From CAWCDJ01 sp963796675 (GTDB taxonomy: Bacteria; Acidobacteriota; Terriglobia; Bryobacterales; Bryobacteraceae): DNA of 64,000 nucleotides. This document shows, piece by piece, positions 8,119-19,385 of this stretch; position 1 is the stretch's first letter, and each line of letters opens with the position of its first letter. Location of the stretch: assembly GCA_963796675.1 (NCBI GenBank), contig CAWCMS010000003.1, positions 434,001 through 498,000 of the forward strand, in the 5' to 3' direction. The position numbers were made by a program, and so were the translations under genes. Under the pieces are notes generated by a model. That model did no database searches, had not been told where the DNA came from, and worked only from the letters and a program-made list of their open reading frames with translations.

Positions 8119-8747
8119 GCGATACTCACAAGCCCCTGACGGATGGCGTACACCACCAGTTCCGCCGTATTGTGGATGCCGAGAGCCTGCATGATATTGG
8201 CGCGATGCACCGCCACCGTATTGGCGCTCAGTCCGAGCACGGCGGCGATCTCCTTGTTCGACTTGCCATGCACGATCAACTGCAGCACTTCGAGCTCCCG
8301 CGTGGTGAGCTGCGGCTGCTCGGCATCCGGGGCCACCGCCGCGGGGTCGAGGCGCGGATCGAGCACATGCTGTCCGGCGGCCACTTTTTTGACGGCGCTC
8401 ACCATCTCCAGGTCCATCGCGTTCTTCAGCAGGTATCCCCTGGCGCCGGCTTCGAGGCAGGTGCGGATATAGGAAGTCTCATTGTGCATGCTGAGAATCA
8501 GGATGGCGGTCTCCGGCTGGTTCTTGAGGATCTGCCGCGCGGCCACAGCGCCGTTCATGCTGGGTAGGGCGAAATCCATTACGACGACGCGGGGCCGCAG
8601 CACGGCCGCCAGATCCACGGCCTGGTTCCCGTCTTCGGCTTCGCCTACCACCTCGATATCCGGGTCGTCTTCCAGCAGACGCCTGAATCCGCGCCGCACC
8701 AGGCTATGGTCGTCCACCAGCAGTACCGTGATTTTAGGCTCCGGCAT
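8115..8747 (-). CDS. NarL/FixJ-type response regulator
   Basis: 210-residue two-component response regulator. The receiver domain has the acidic pair in 'VLLVDDHSLVRRGF', the phospho-acceptor Asp near residue 58 in 'VVVMDFALPSMNG' and the switch/Lys region 'GARGYLLKNA'. The output domain is a LuxR-type helix-turn-helix ('LTTRELEVLQLIVHGKSNKE', 'LGLSANTVAVHRANIM'). ATG 8747 is preferred to an upstream ATG at 8774 because it gives the normal receiver N terminus. Its start lies inside the end of the cognate histidine kinase gene, and its stop overlaps the CRTAC1 start, so all three are one operon. It most likely binds DNA upstream of this operon or of the divergent TPR/FG-GAP operon (inference). 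Confidence 0.93.
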   Translation of the reverse strand: MPEPKITVLLVDDHSLVRRGFRRLLEDDPDIEVVGEAEDGNQAVDLAAVLRPRVVVMDFALPSMNGAVAARQILKNQPETAILILSMHNETSYIRTCLEAGARGYLLKNAMDLEMVSAVKKVAAGQHVLDPRLDPAAVAPDAEQPQLTTRELEVLQLIVHGKSNKEIAAVLGLSANTVAVHRANIMQALGIHNTAELVVYAIRQGLVSIA

Positions 8748-10074
8748 GGCTCTCCCGTGGAGCGGTAGGTACACGCAACCGGATTATCGCTCCCCGGCCG
8801 CCGCCTCCCTCGATCTCCAGACTTCCCTTCACCAGTTCCGCGCGTTCTCGCATGGTAATCAAACCCATTCCCTGCCCGTTGGCAGCTCCGAACCCGACGC
8901 CTTCGTCTTCCACCTCGAGCACCACGGCCTCGGGCAGATAGCTCAGCCGCACTGCGGCACGCTTGCTCTTCGAGTGCTTGGCGACGTTGTTGAGCGCCTC
9001 CTGCACTACGCGGTAAAGGTGGATGGTCATCCCGCGATCCAGATCGCCCCCCTCACCGGACTTCTCAAATTGTATGGCAATTCCAGTCTGTTTCTCGAAA
9101 GCCGGGAGATACTGGTCGAGCGCGCTCTCCAGGCCGATCTCGTCCAGGATGACGGGGTGAAGCGCGCGGGAGAGCGCCCGAACCTTCTCGAGCGTGGCCT
9201 GCACCACCTCCTGCACTTCCCGCAAATCCGCGCGAACGGATTCGGGATCCTGCGTCAATCGTCGTCCCGTGCGCTGCAGCATGGTACCGACGGCAGTCAG
9301 GATCTGGCCGAAATCGTCATGCAGATCGCGCGAAATCGAGCGGAAGGTGCTCTCCTGCATGGAGATCAACTGGCGGGCCAGTTCGCTGCGCCGGTCCGAA
9401 AGAGCCGCCTCCTCGCGGAAGAGCCTCCGGTTGTACTGCACCAGGTAAATGCTGGTGAACACGATCAGCACCAGCATGGCCCCCACGAACAGATAGACGT
9501 TCCGCTCGGCGCCCGCATAGACGGCGCGAATGCGCGCGGCGGCCTCCTGCTCGGTCTCGTTGTTCTGCACCAGCAGGCGGGCTACCGCAGTGCTCAGCGC
9601 CTCTTGCCGCGCTTGCAGGGAAAGCCGGATGAGTGACCGCGCCTCCGCATCCTGGCCGTTTTGCGCCATGACAAACATGCGGTCGACGGCATCCCAGAAC
9701 TGCTCCATGGAGCTCTTCAGGTAGTTTTTCTGGTCCGAAGAGCCGCCGGGCGGCGAGACCGCGGACTCCCGCGTCATGGCATCGTCGAGATCGGTGCGGA
9801 TGCGCTGCAGCTGGCCTTTCCATGCAGTGAGCGGATAGGGCTCGGTGCCCTCGGTCATATCACGCATGGCCAGCGCCAGGGAGTTGAGATCGTTTTGAAT
9901 GCGAAGCAGCAGCAGGGAATCGGCGCGGTTCCGGTCGATCGTACCGGCCTGGAGATGCTCCAGGCTGCGTAGTTGGATCACGGTGTAGCCGGAATACAGC
10001 ACCACGGCAGCCAGCGTGATCGCCAGCCCCGCGACCAGGCGGTTTGTCGGCGACCTTCCCTGCGAAAAACTCAT
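8734..10074 (-). CDS. NarX/DesK-type sensor histidine kinase
   Basis: 446-residue membrane sensor kinase. TM1 is at about residues 13-33, then a helical extracytoplasmic region of about 150 residues (4-helix-bundle-like, starting 'TIDRNRADSLLLLRIQNDL'), TM2 at about 190-210 ('NVYLFVGAMLVLIVFTSIYL'), then HisKA_3 with the phospho-accepting His in 'SISRDLHDDFGQ'. The HATPase domain has an N box 'VVQEALNNVAKHS' and a G box 'VEDEGVGFG'. Start ATG 10074 is used; an in-frame TTG at 10080 would add two residues. It overlaps the response regulator start by 14 bases and is divergent from the TPR/FG-GAP gene at 10166. The signal it senses is unknown; the sensor region shows no PAS or Cache motif. Confidence 0.92.
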   Translation of the reverse strand: MSFSQGRSPTNRLVAGLAITLAAVVLYSGYTVIQLRSLEHLQAGTIDRNRADSLLLLRIQNDLNSLALAMRDMTEGTEPYPLTAWKGQLQRIRTDLDDAMTRESAVSPPGGSSDQKNYLKSSMEQFWDAVDRMFVMAQNGQDAEARSLIRLSLQARQEALSTAVARLLVQNNETEQEAAARIRAVYAGAERNVYLFVGAMLVLIVFTSIYLVQYNRRLFREEAALSDRRSELARQLISMQESTFRSISRDLHDDFGQILTAVGTMLQRTGRRLTQDPESVRADLREVQEVVQATLEKVRALSRALHPVILDEIGLESALDQYLPAFEKQTGIAIQFEKSGEGGDLDRGMTIHLYRVVQEALNNVAKHSKSKRAAVRLSYLPEAVVLEVEDEGVGFGAANGQGMGLITMRERAELVKGSLEIEGGGGRGAIIRLRVPTAPRESHAGA

Positions 10075-10165
10075 GGACAACCTAATATATTCCTATTATT
10101 GCCGCACTCCGGGCCCCAGTATATGCTGGCAGCACCTTAGCGACCTCGTGCACACTAAAGGGGGT
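10075..10165. promoter_or_regulatory. Divergent intergenic region between sensor kinase operon and TPR/cytochrome operon
   Basis: The 91-base gap separates two divergent operons and must hold both promoters. It contains an AT-rich stretch at about 10082-10102 (TAATATATTCCTATTATTGC) and AGTATATGCTGGCAG near 10120. AAAGGGGG at 10157-10164 is the ribosome binding site for the plus-strand gene. I could not fix -35/-10 pairs with confidence. Confidence 0.4.
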
Positions 10166-13100
10166 ATGGGAAGCCGGCTGCAACGTTTACTCTGGATTTC
10201 CGTGGTTTTGTCAGGCTCGGTGGCCTGGGTGCTGCTTGCGCAAAGTGCCCGGCGTAACGACGCCGAATTATGGCGCCACCGCAATCTGGGCAAGGCCTTC
10301 TACGAAAACCCCACCACCCAGGCCCAGGCCGTAACCGAGTTCAAGAAGGCCCTGGATATCGCCCCCGATTCGGTCCGCGAGATCGTCAATTACGGGCTGG
10401 CGCTGCTGCGCGCCGGAGATGCCAAGGGAGGGGTTACCGAGCTGTTAAAAGCGCAAAAACTCGACCCCAAACTGCCGTACACCTGGTTTAACCTCGGCAT
10501 CGCCTATAAAAACCAGGGCGATCTCGACGCCGCCCTCGAGCAGTTCGAAGGCATGGCGCGCCTGGTCCCCAACGAGCCGGTCACCCATTACCAGATGGGC
10601 ACCATCCTCAAGGCACAGGGCAAAATGGATGCGGCGCTGAAGCAATTCGAAATCGCCCGCGACCTCGACCCGTTGCTCGCCGCGCCGCACTTCCAGCTCT
10701 ACGGCCTCTACCGCCAGATGCAGCGTCAGCCGGAAGCCGCCAAGGAGCTGGCCACCTTCCAGCAACTGAAGAAGTCCCAGGAAGGCGCCGCGGTTCCCGA
10801 AGACATGGCCTGGAGCTGGTACGCCGAAATCTACGACCCTATCGACGCCCTGCCCGCCGCGCCTCCTGCACCCGCCGTCTACCGCGCCGAGCGCCTCGCC
10901 GAAGGTTACACGGGAGCGGTTGCCCTGAGCCTCGATGGCGGTCCGAAGGCCAGCCTGATCGCCTGGTCGCCCGCGCGCGTCACGGTCTTCCGCAATGCCG
11001 CCACGCCCATGGCCGATAGCGGCCTCGAAGGCCTGCGCGACGTAGTCTCGATCGTCCCCGGCGATTTCGATAACGACGGCTTCCCCGATCTCGCCGTCCT
11101 CACCACACACGGCGCCGCGCTCTATCGCAACATCCACGGCAAGTTCCAGAAGCAGGCCGACCTGGCCACCGGCACTTTCCGCTCCGCCACCTGGCTCGAC
11201 TACGACCACGATTACGATCTCGACCTTTTCCTGCTGGGTGACGACTCGAAACTCCTCCGCAACAACGGCCAGGCCGGCTTCAGCGACGAGACTGCCCGCT
11301 TTCCCTTCGTCAAAGGCAAGGCCCTCAGCGCCACTCACTTCGATCTGGAGCCCGACACTCCCGGCTTCGACCTCGTGGTTTCTTACCAGGATCGCCCCGG
11401 CGTCCTGTACCGCGATCGACTCGCCGGCAACTACCAGGCGGTGGACATTCCGGAGCTCCCCGCCGGCTCGACGCTGCTGCCCGCCCGCGATGTGAACCAT
11501 GATGGCCGCACCGATCTCGCGGCCGAGCCTGCCCTGCTCCTGCTGAACCGTCCCACGGGCTTCCAGAAGGCTCCCGCCACAGATCTGCCCCCTGCCGTGG
11601 CCGCCGATTTTCGGGGCAACGGCCGCGTAGATCACGTGACGATCTCTCCCGCTGGCGTGCTCTCCGTCAATCGCGACGTGACGCCCGATTACGGCAACTG
11701 GATCGAGATCGTTCTCACCGGCATGAAGAATCTGAAATCGCCCATCGGCGCGAAGGTAGAGGTGAAATCCGGCACCAGCTACGAGAAGCAGACCTGGGCC
11801 GGGCTACCTCTGGTGTTCCGCCTGGGAAGCCGCACGCAGATCGATACGGTCCGCATCACCTGGCCGAACGGACTCATCCAGAATGAAATGAACCAGCCCA
11901 TCAACAAGCTGGTGACCATTCCGGAGGCACAGCGGCTTTCCGGCTCCTGCCCCATGATTTTCACGTGGAACGGCGGCCGATTCCAGTTCATTACCGACGT
12001 GCTTGGCGTGGCGCCCGCTCGGCGCAAGCTCCGGCGATGGCCGCTTCTTCCCGGTCGATCACCAGGAGTACGTCTCGATCCCCAGCGAAGCCGTCCAGGA
12101 TCGCGGCGGCGCCTACGAAGTGCGGATCACCGAGGAACTCCACGAGGTCTCCTACATCGACCAGGTAAAGCTCCAGGCGGTCGACCACCCCGCCAATATC
12201 GACATCGTCACCAACGAGCGGTTCAAATCTCCGCCGTTCCCCGAGATCCGTCTCTTCGGCGCGGGGAAGCGGTTTTATCCGATCTCCGCGCGCGACCAGA
12301 AAGGCGCGGATGTCCGCGATGCCCTGCTCCGCCGCGATGCGAAGTACCCCGATTCGTTCCGACGCGATACCGCCGGTGTCGCCGAGATGCACACGCTCGA
12401 CCTCGATTTCGGCAAAGCGGCGGCCTCGAACCATGCGGTCCTCATCCTCGAAGGCTGGGTCGATTGGGCCGATGGTTCGACCTTCCTCTCCGCCATGGAA
12501 GAGCACAAAGACCTGACCTTCCCCTACCTGCAAGTCAAGGACGCCTCCGGCCAGTGGAAGACCGTGATCGACGACCTGGGCATGCCCTCGGGCAAGCCCA
12601 AGCCGATGGCCGTCGACCTGAGCGGCAAGTTCCTTTCCGCGCTCGCGCGAAGTCCGCATCGTCACCAACCTTTGCGTCTATTGGGATGAAGCGTACCTGG
12701 TGGAAGACGACGCGCCGCCGCCCGTCCGCCTGACCACTCTGCCGATCGCCTCCGCCGACCTGCATTTCCGCGGCTTCTCGCGCCCCACCATCGATCCGCG
12801 CCGCAAGCAGCCGGAACAGTTCGATTACCAGACCGTGAGTCCGACCTCGTCCTGGAATCCGACCGCGGGCAATTACACGCGCTACGGCGACGTCCACACT
12901 CTGCTGGCGGATCCGGACGACCGGATGGTCATCATGGGTTCCGGCGACGAGATCGGCCTCCGCTTCGATACGCGCGCTCTGCCGCCGCTTCCTTCCGGCT
13001 GGCGCCGCGACTTCCTGCTGCTGGTGGGTGGCTGGGCCAAAGACGCCGACGCCAATACCGCCTTTTCGCAAACCGTGCTGCCCTTGCCGTTCCATGGCAT

Positions 13101-13240
13101 GAGCAGCTATCCGTATCCGCCGAATGAGCATTACCCGCAGGATGAAAGCCACCAGCGAGTACCAGCGTCTCTACAACACACGCCCGGCGCTGAAGCTGAT
13201 CCGCTCGCTGGTGACGGCGGTCCCCGAGAGCACGCAATGA
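10166..13240 (+). CDS. TPR - FG-GAP/VCBS - ASPIC/UnbV protein (frameshifted)
   Basis: Large exported protein of about 1,020 residues. ATG 10166 has AAAGGGGG just upstream and opens a signal/anchor 'LLWISVVLSGSVAWVLLA'. Three or four TPR units follow at about residues 30-190 ('LGKAFYENPTTQAQAVTEF', 'YTWFNLGIAYKNQGDLDAA', 'THYQMGTILKAQGKMDAA'). FG-GAP-like blades follow ('GDFDNDGFPDLAVL', 'DYDHDYDLDLFLLGDD', 'DVNHDGRTDLAAEP'), then an ASPIC/UnbV segment ('SPIGAKVEVKSGTSYEKQ') and a C-terminal domain of about 400 residues ending 'PALKLIRSLVTA'. As given, the frame changes near 12020 (extra C in GCGCCC), 12645 and 13140, while homology continues smoothly across each. The stop overlaps the ATG of the cytochrome gene (ATGA at 13237). 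TPRs suggest a scaffold role. Confidence 0.78.
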
Positions 13241-15967
13241 AACGCTACGTCCCTTACGCCCTGGGAATTCTGATCGTCAATAGCGCGTACCTTGCCGCTT
13301 TTGCACAAGCCAGTATCTTCTATGAAGCGAACGTCCTGCTTCACCTGGGGCTGGGACTCGTACTCGCCGGGTTCGCTCTGAAATGGGCCCGGAAGCTATC
13401 CGCGGGAATGCGGCGCTTTCGTGGCGGCCGCGGTTCCCGCCGTCTACCTCGCGGTGGCCGGCAACACCATGCAGCACCGCTGGGCGCTCTGGCTGCACAT
13501 CGCCCTGGCGCTCACCGCCGTCGCCCTGATCGGATGGCGCGTGGTCGCGGCCGGCCGTTATCGCGCAGCCTTTGCCGTGTGTGCCGCGGTGCTGGTGCTG
13601 CTTCCCGCCTCCATGGCCGTATGGCACCGCGTGCATCCCGACCCCGATCACTTCATCGTCAATCCCACCAGCCCGCCGCTTTCCATGGACCAGGAAGGCG
13701 CCGGCGCACGGTCGCCCTTCGCGCCGTCCTCCGCGCAGACCAACACCGGCAACATCATTCCCTCCAACTTCTTCATGGATTCGGAGACCTGCGGCCAGTG
13801 CCATAAGGATATCTACGAGCAGTGGAAGAGCTCGATGCACCACTTCGCCTCGTTCAACAACCAGTTCTACCGCAAGGCCATCGAGTACATGCAGGACACC
13901 ATCGGCACGCGTCCGCAGCAAGTGGTGCGCCGGCTGCCACGATCACGCCGTGTTCTTCAACGGCCGCTTCGACCGCCCCATCAAGGAGCAGATCGATACG
14001 GCGGAAGCGCACGCGCGGACTCGGCTGCATGTCCTGCCACGCGATCGTGCACGTGGACAGCACCATGGGCAATGCGGGCTTCACGCGTGGAATATCCGCC
14101 GCTGCATGAGCTGGCATCGAGCCACAACCGCGTCATCCGGGCGATGGATTACTTCCTGACCTATCTGAATCCGAAGCCGCACAAAGCCACTTTCCTGAAG
14201 CCGTTCATGACGGATCAATCGGCCGAGTTCTGCTCGGCGTGCCACAAGGTGCATCTCGACGTTCCGGTGAATCAGCTATCGCTGGCTGCGCGGCTTCAAC
14301 GATTACGACAACTGGCAGGCCAGCGGCGTCTCCGGGCAGGGCGCGCGATCTTTCTATTACCCGCAGAAGAGCCAGGTCTGCGCCGATTGCCACATGCCGA
14401 TGGTGCGCGTCTCAGGATCCCGGCAACCACGACGGGAAGGTTCACTCGCACCGCTTTGCCGCCGCCAACACCGCCGTCCCCTTCGCCAATAAAGACGAAG
14501 CGCAGCTCAAAGCCACCGAAGACTTTCTCAAGTCCGGCTTCATCACAGTCGATATCTTCGCCGTCTCGCCGGCCGGCGATCGCAAAGGGCACCGAGATGG
14601 TGCGCCGCAGCGAAAGCGTGCAGGCGAATTCCACGTTTGCCGTGGGCGAAGAGGCGGAGCAATCGGGCGCGGCCGTGATTCGCGATGTGGGCAAGATCGC
14701 AGCGCCCGGCCGAGACCGCCGTGCTCGAACCCGGCAGCACCGCGCGCGTGGATGTCGTGGTGCGCACGCGCAAAATCGGCCACTTCTTCCCCGGCGGCAC
14801 GGTGGACGCATTCGACACCTGGCTCGAACTGCAGGCGCAAGACGCCGATGGCCGGCTGGTCTTCTGGAGCGGCGACGTCACCGACGGCGGCAAGGGACCG
14901 GTGGAGCCGGCGCGCACTTCTACAAGTCCTACCTGCTCGATGAGCAGGGAAATCCGATCAACAAGCGCAATGCCTGGCAGGCGCGCAGCCTGCTCTATGT
15001 GCGGCTGATTCCCCCGGGCGCGGCGGACGTGGCCCACTACCTGGTCAAGATACCCAAGCAGGCGCGCGGCCCGATCCATTTCTCCGCCAGGCTGAACTAT
15101 CGCAAATTCACCTGGTATTACACGCAGTTCGCCTATGCCGGCGTGCCCAAACCGGGGCAGGACCCGTCGCTGATTTCCAAGGATCACAACAGCCTGGAGT
15201 ACGATTTCAGCCCGCACAACATTCCGGCCAACGTCTCCGGCAACATTCGCGATTGCATCCCCGAACTGCCGATCGTCACGCTGGCGAAACCGAAGTCGAT
15301 ATTCCGCTGGGGCAGCCCAGTTGGACGCCGGTGGTGCGCAAGCAGGATCGGGAACGCTGGAACGATTGGGGCATCGGCCTGCTGCTGCAGGGCGATCTCA
15401 AAGGCGCGGAATACGCCTTCCATAAAGTGACCGAGGCCGAGCCCGGTTATGCCGACGGCTGGTTGAACGTGGCGCGGGCGCTGATCCAGGAAGGCGAGAC
15501 CGACGCCGCCAAGCCGTATCTCGAAAAAGCGGCATCGATTGCGCCGCAGTTCGGCCGCATCTGGTTCTTCATGGCCGCGGTGCAGAAAGCGGACGGCGAT
15601 TACGACGGCGCTCTGCAATCGCTGGAACGAGTGCGCCGCAGTACCCGAGCGACCGCGTGGTGCTGAATCAGATCGCGCGCATTCTGTTCCTGAAGCGCCA
15701 GTACGCGCAGGCCGTCGAGGCGCTCGAAGCAGGTAGCGGGCGTGGATCCGGAAGACGTCCAGATGCACTATAACGTGATGCTGTGCTGCGCGCGGCCTGG
15801 GGGACACTGCCGCCGCCACGCGCGAGGAGGCGCTCTTCCGCCGCTTCAAAGCGGAAGAAGCGTCGCAGGCGATCACGGCAAAGCGGCGAGCTGTCAGCCC
15901 GGAAGACAACAACGAGCGCCAGCCGATTCACGATCACGAAAGCGCCGTCGCAGGGGATTTCCGATGA
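13237..15967 (+). CDS. Membrane multihaem cytochrome c with C-terminal TPRs (frameshifted)
   Basis: Predicted membrane-anchored electron-transfer protein of about 900 residues. The N terminus has about four TM helices ('YVPYALGILIVNSAYLAAF', 'LLHLGLGLVLAGFAL', 'ALWLHIALALTAVALIGW', 'AAFAVCAAVLVLLPA'). Five CXXCH haem sites follow: CGQCH (13790-13804), CAGCH (13926-13940), CMSCH (14026-14040), CSACH (14231-14245) and CADCH (14379-14393). After a beta-rich middle ('KIGHFFPGGTVDAFDTWLEL'), TPRs run from about 15360 to 15850. The sequence as given changes frame at least ten times (near 13405, 13922, 14020, 14105, 14285, 14410, 14590, 14705, 14915, 15295, 15645, 15730, 15795). All five haem motifs and the TPR consensus survive, so gene decay is unlikely. 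Start overlaps the upstream stop; stop overlaps the CRTAC1 start (ATGA at 15964). Confidence 0.72.
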
Positions 15968-17645
15968 GCGACTCCAGGCGCGTAACCATTGGCGCGCCGA
16001 GTATGATTCGCCGCCGTCTGCGCGCTTCTGGCCACCACGCCCGACCGTTTCTACCGCGTCCGCTTCACCGACATCACCGCTCGCCTCCGGCATCCACTTC
16101 ATTCACAACGCGGGCCGCGCCGGCAAGAAGTATCTGCCCGAGACCATGGGCGCCGGCTGCGCCTTCTTCGACGCCGATGGCGACGGCTGGCCCGACATCC
16201 TCCTCATCAACAGCAAGGACTTCGTCCCCCGCGGACGGCAGACCATCTCCGCGCTCTACCGCAACAATCACAACGGCACGTTCACCGACATCACCGCGCG
16301 GCAGCGGGCTCGACATCGAAATGTACGGCATGGGCGTCGCCATCGGCGATTACGATAACGACGGCCGCGACGACGTCTACATCACCGCGCTCGATGGCGA
16401 CCACCTCTTCCACAACGAGGGCAACGGCAAGTTCCGCGACGTCACCAAAGACGCCGGCATCCACAACGCCTCCTTCGGCACCAGCGCCGCCTGGTTCGAT
16501 TACGACCGCGACGGCAAGCTCGACCTGTTCGTCGCCAACTACGTCCAGTGGGACCGCGCCAAGGCGACCTGTGGTGCTCGCTCGACGGCTCCACCAAGTC
16601 CTACTGCACGCCCGAATCGTACAAGGGCACGTCGTCGCGCCTCTATCACAACCTGGGCAACGGCAAGTTCGAGGAGGTGACCGCCAAGGCCGGCCTCGGC
16701 GACCCCACCAGCAAATCCCTCGGCGTGACCGTGCTCGATTACAACAGCGACGGCTGGCCCGACCTCTTCGTCGCCAACGACACCCAGCCCAACAAGCTCT
16801 ATCGCAACAACCGCAACGGCACCTTCACCGAAGAAGGCATGGCCGCCGGCGTGGCTTCGGCGAAGACGGCGTGGCCCGCGGCGCGATGGGCGCCGATGCC
16901 GCCGATTACGATCGGCTCCGGCCGCCCCGCATCTGCTGGTCGGCAATTTCTCGAACCAGATGCTGGGCCTCTATCACAACGAAGGCAACGGCCTCTTCGT
17001 CGACGAAGCGCCGCGCTCCACCGTGGGCCGCGCCAGCCTGCTGACCCTGGCCTTCGGCGTCTTCTTTTTCGATTACGATCTCGACGGCTACCCCGATATC
17101 TTCGCCGCCAACGGCCACATCGAAGACGAGATCGGCCGCGTGCAGCCCAAGGTGCAGTTACGCGGAGCCGCCGCTGCTGTTCCGCAATCTGGGCGGCCGC
17201 AAGTTCGAGAACGTCTCCCTTTCGGTGGGCGCGGACTTCACGCAGCCCATGGTCGCGCGCGGCGCCGCCTATGCCGATTATCGACCGCGACGGCGATCTC
17301 GACATGCTGATCTCCACCAACAACGGCCCGGCCTGTCTGTTCCGCAACGACGGCGGCAATCGCAATCACTGGCTGCAGCGTGCGGCTGGTCGGAACGAAA
17401 TCGAACCGCGACGGCATCGGCGCGGTCGTCCGCGTCACCAGCGCTTCCGGCAAGCAGTGGAGCACGGTCCGCAGCGGTTCGAGCTACTGCTCGCAGAGCG
17501 ATCTGCCCTGACTTTCGGGCTGGGCGCGGAGACCTCGGCCAACGTCGAAATCGACTGGCCCAGCGGAACCAAACAGCAACTCGGGAAGATCGCGGCCAAT
17601 CAGTTCCTCAAGGTCGACGAAGGCCGCGGCATCGTCGGACGGTGA
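15964..17645 (+). CDS. CRTAC1 family protein (frameshifted)
   Basis: Third gene of the TPR/cytochrome/CRTAC1 operon, about 560 residues. Clear FG-GAP/VCBS blades: 'FFDADGDGWPDILLINS', 'GDYDNDGRDDVYITALDG', 'DYDRDGKLDLFVANYVQWD', 'DYNSDGWPDLFVANDTQPN' and 'FFDYDLDGYPDIFAANGHIE'. It ends in an ASPIC/UnbV domain ('SGSSYCSQSDL'-like, 'VEIDWPSGTKQQLGKI'). ATG 15964 overlaps the cytochrome stop. The N-terminal 30 residues are in a different frame from the conserved 'GIHFIHNAGRAGKKYLPETM' block, and frame changes occur near 16050, 16305, 16563, 16857, 16915, 17158, 17281, 17383 and 17500. The paralogues at 6466-8118 (intact) and 30227-31942 guide the reconstruction. Probably exported; specific role unknown. 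Confidence 0.75.
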
Positions 17646-17686
17646 TCGGCGCCGCGGCCAGGATTAGGAAGCCGGTTGCCGCTGGC

Positions 17687-19280
17687 TCAACTGCGCGGCA
17701 CTTCCGTGGACGATTCGTCCAGCACTTCGATGGCGTTCACGCAGGCATAGTTACGCACCGGATGCAGCGAAATTTCGAGCTTGCCCTGCGCAGTCCGGCT
17801 CCAGCCCATGGCTGGTGAATGAGACCGCCCGGTGATTGCCGCCGGCCTCCTTGAAGATGTCGAAAGCCCGCCGCAACAGCAGGCCGTTCGACAGGATGTC
17901 GAACGTGCGGCTGCCCACGCCTCCGCCGGCCGGAGTGCCCGGGCCGAACCACTCCTCGGCGAAATACAGTGTCACGCCGTAACGCCCCGGCGGCACGGGA
18001 ATCACGTAGCGCAGGTTGCCGAAACGCTCGCCGTGGAACAGCTCGCTATCTCCCGCGGTCACTACCGGCTGCGAGCGGACCACCAGCTGCCCGCCCTGCA
18101 CGTACCGGTCCGGCTGCCAGGTGCGGCCTTGGGAATCGGTGTAAGCGTGGTCCCGCGAGACGATGCGCACGGGCCGCAGCTTGCCATAAGTGCCGGGCGT
18201 GATCTCGATGGCGTTGATAAAAGCCGGATTGGTGTCCTTCTCGAATCGCAGGTGCAGCTTGCCGTCGGCTGCCGGGGCGACGTCCTTGAAGGCCCGGACA
18301 TCGGCGGCGCTCGCGCCCGCTTCCCCGATCACGTCGAAGTCGTGGAGCACCCGCGTTCCATTGATATAAACGTCAAACAGGCGGGTCGTCTCGCCGCCCC
18401 CCGCCGCGTTGTTCTCGCCGTAGAGCGTTTCGGCGAAGTAGAGGCGCAGCTCATACACGCCGGGCGCCAGCGGAATATCGTAGCTGAAGTCTCCTTCCCG
18501 GCGCGTTTGAAAGAGACGCGGTTCGCGCGTGCCCAGGATCGGGTGGTCGCCGGTGTCGAAGACCGACCCGCCTGTAAAATAGCGGTCGCTCTCCCAAACC
18601 CGGCCGGAACGATCGGAGTACTGGCCGCCTGGGAGCCCCGCCAGCACCAGCACCTGGCCCTTCCCCGGTGCCGTCACGCCGGCCGCGACAACTGCGCCCG
18701 GCTGGCGGGCGGAGACTCCCGGACCCGCATAGTAAATCGCCGCCGCGCTGGTGCAGAGCAGAATCGCAATGGCAATTCCGAGGAACAGAGTCCGGTGGCC
18801 TCCCGAGTGCCCTGCGATTGCGGCCGGGGCTGCCCCTTCGGTGGTCTCCGCGATCGGCTCGGGCTGCGAGGGACCGGTCGGCTCGGGAACCGCGGCAACC
18901 TCCACTGGCTCGGGCGGCGCGACGTTGTGCGGCACAAACCTCGGCGCATATTGCCCGGGCGGGATCTCGATCCGAATCGCGTGCGACGCGCCTTCCGCTT
19001 CGTAATAGTCCCGCAGGCGCTTGCGCAGCCGGTGCGCCTCTACGCGGACGATCGAATCGCGCTTCTGATCGAAGTCCGCCGGGCGGCCCAAAGCATCCAC
19101 CGCGATGCTATATTCCTTGATTTCATTCACCGCGCCGGCAAAGTACTTACCGCAAACATAGGTAAGTAGATGCTCTAAGTTCGGTGCACGATCGAAGGTC
19201 CCTGAAGCCAAAATGGCATCCAGTTCGCTCTTTTCCAGTGCCCGCTTCACCGGTTCCAGACCCACATCCGAGTGCGTCAT
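17687..19280 (-). CDS. Membrane protein: cytoplasmic helical domain, TM helix, two malectin domains
   Basis: About 530 residues. The N-terminal 110 residues are helical and basic ('HLLTYVCGKYFAGAVNEIKE', 'DSIVRVEAHRLRKRLRDYYE'), a module often seen in Acidobacteriota ahead of a TM segment and possibly DNA-binding. A Pro/Glu-rich linker and one TM ('TLFLGIAIAILLCTSAAAIY', about 165-185) follow. Two malectin domains come next, about residues 210-345 and 355-490 ('FDTGDHPILGTREPRLFQT', 'GVYELRLYFAETLYG', 'GRYGVTLYFAEEWFG'). Malectin domains bind carbohydrate, so the protein could sense glycans outside and act inside (inference). A frame change near 17783 replaces the natural C terminus; the other frame continues the second malectin domain ('KLEISLHPVRNYACVNAIEV') to a stop at 17687. 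Confidence 0.8.
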
Positions 19281-19385
19281 AGCTTCCCAACCCCGAGGTT
19301 TGGACCACTATACACGCACCCGCGATACACCGTCAACCCGTGTTAACAAAACGGCGCACCAGTTAACGACCTGGCATATCTCCCG

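Noticed and set aside
10016..10165. N-terminal extension of the TPR/FG-GAP protein from 10016
   Set aside because: It overlaps the start of the divergent kinase gene, lacks a ribosome binding site and precedes the signal peptide that begins at 10166.
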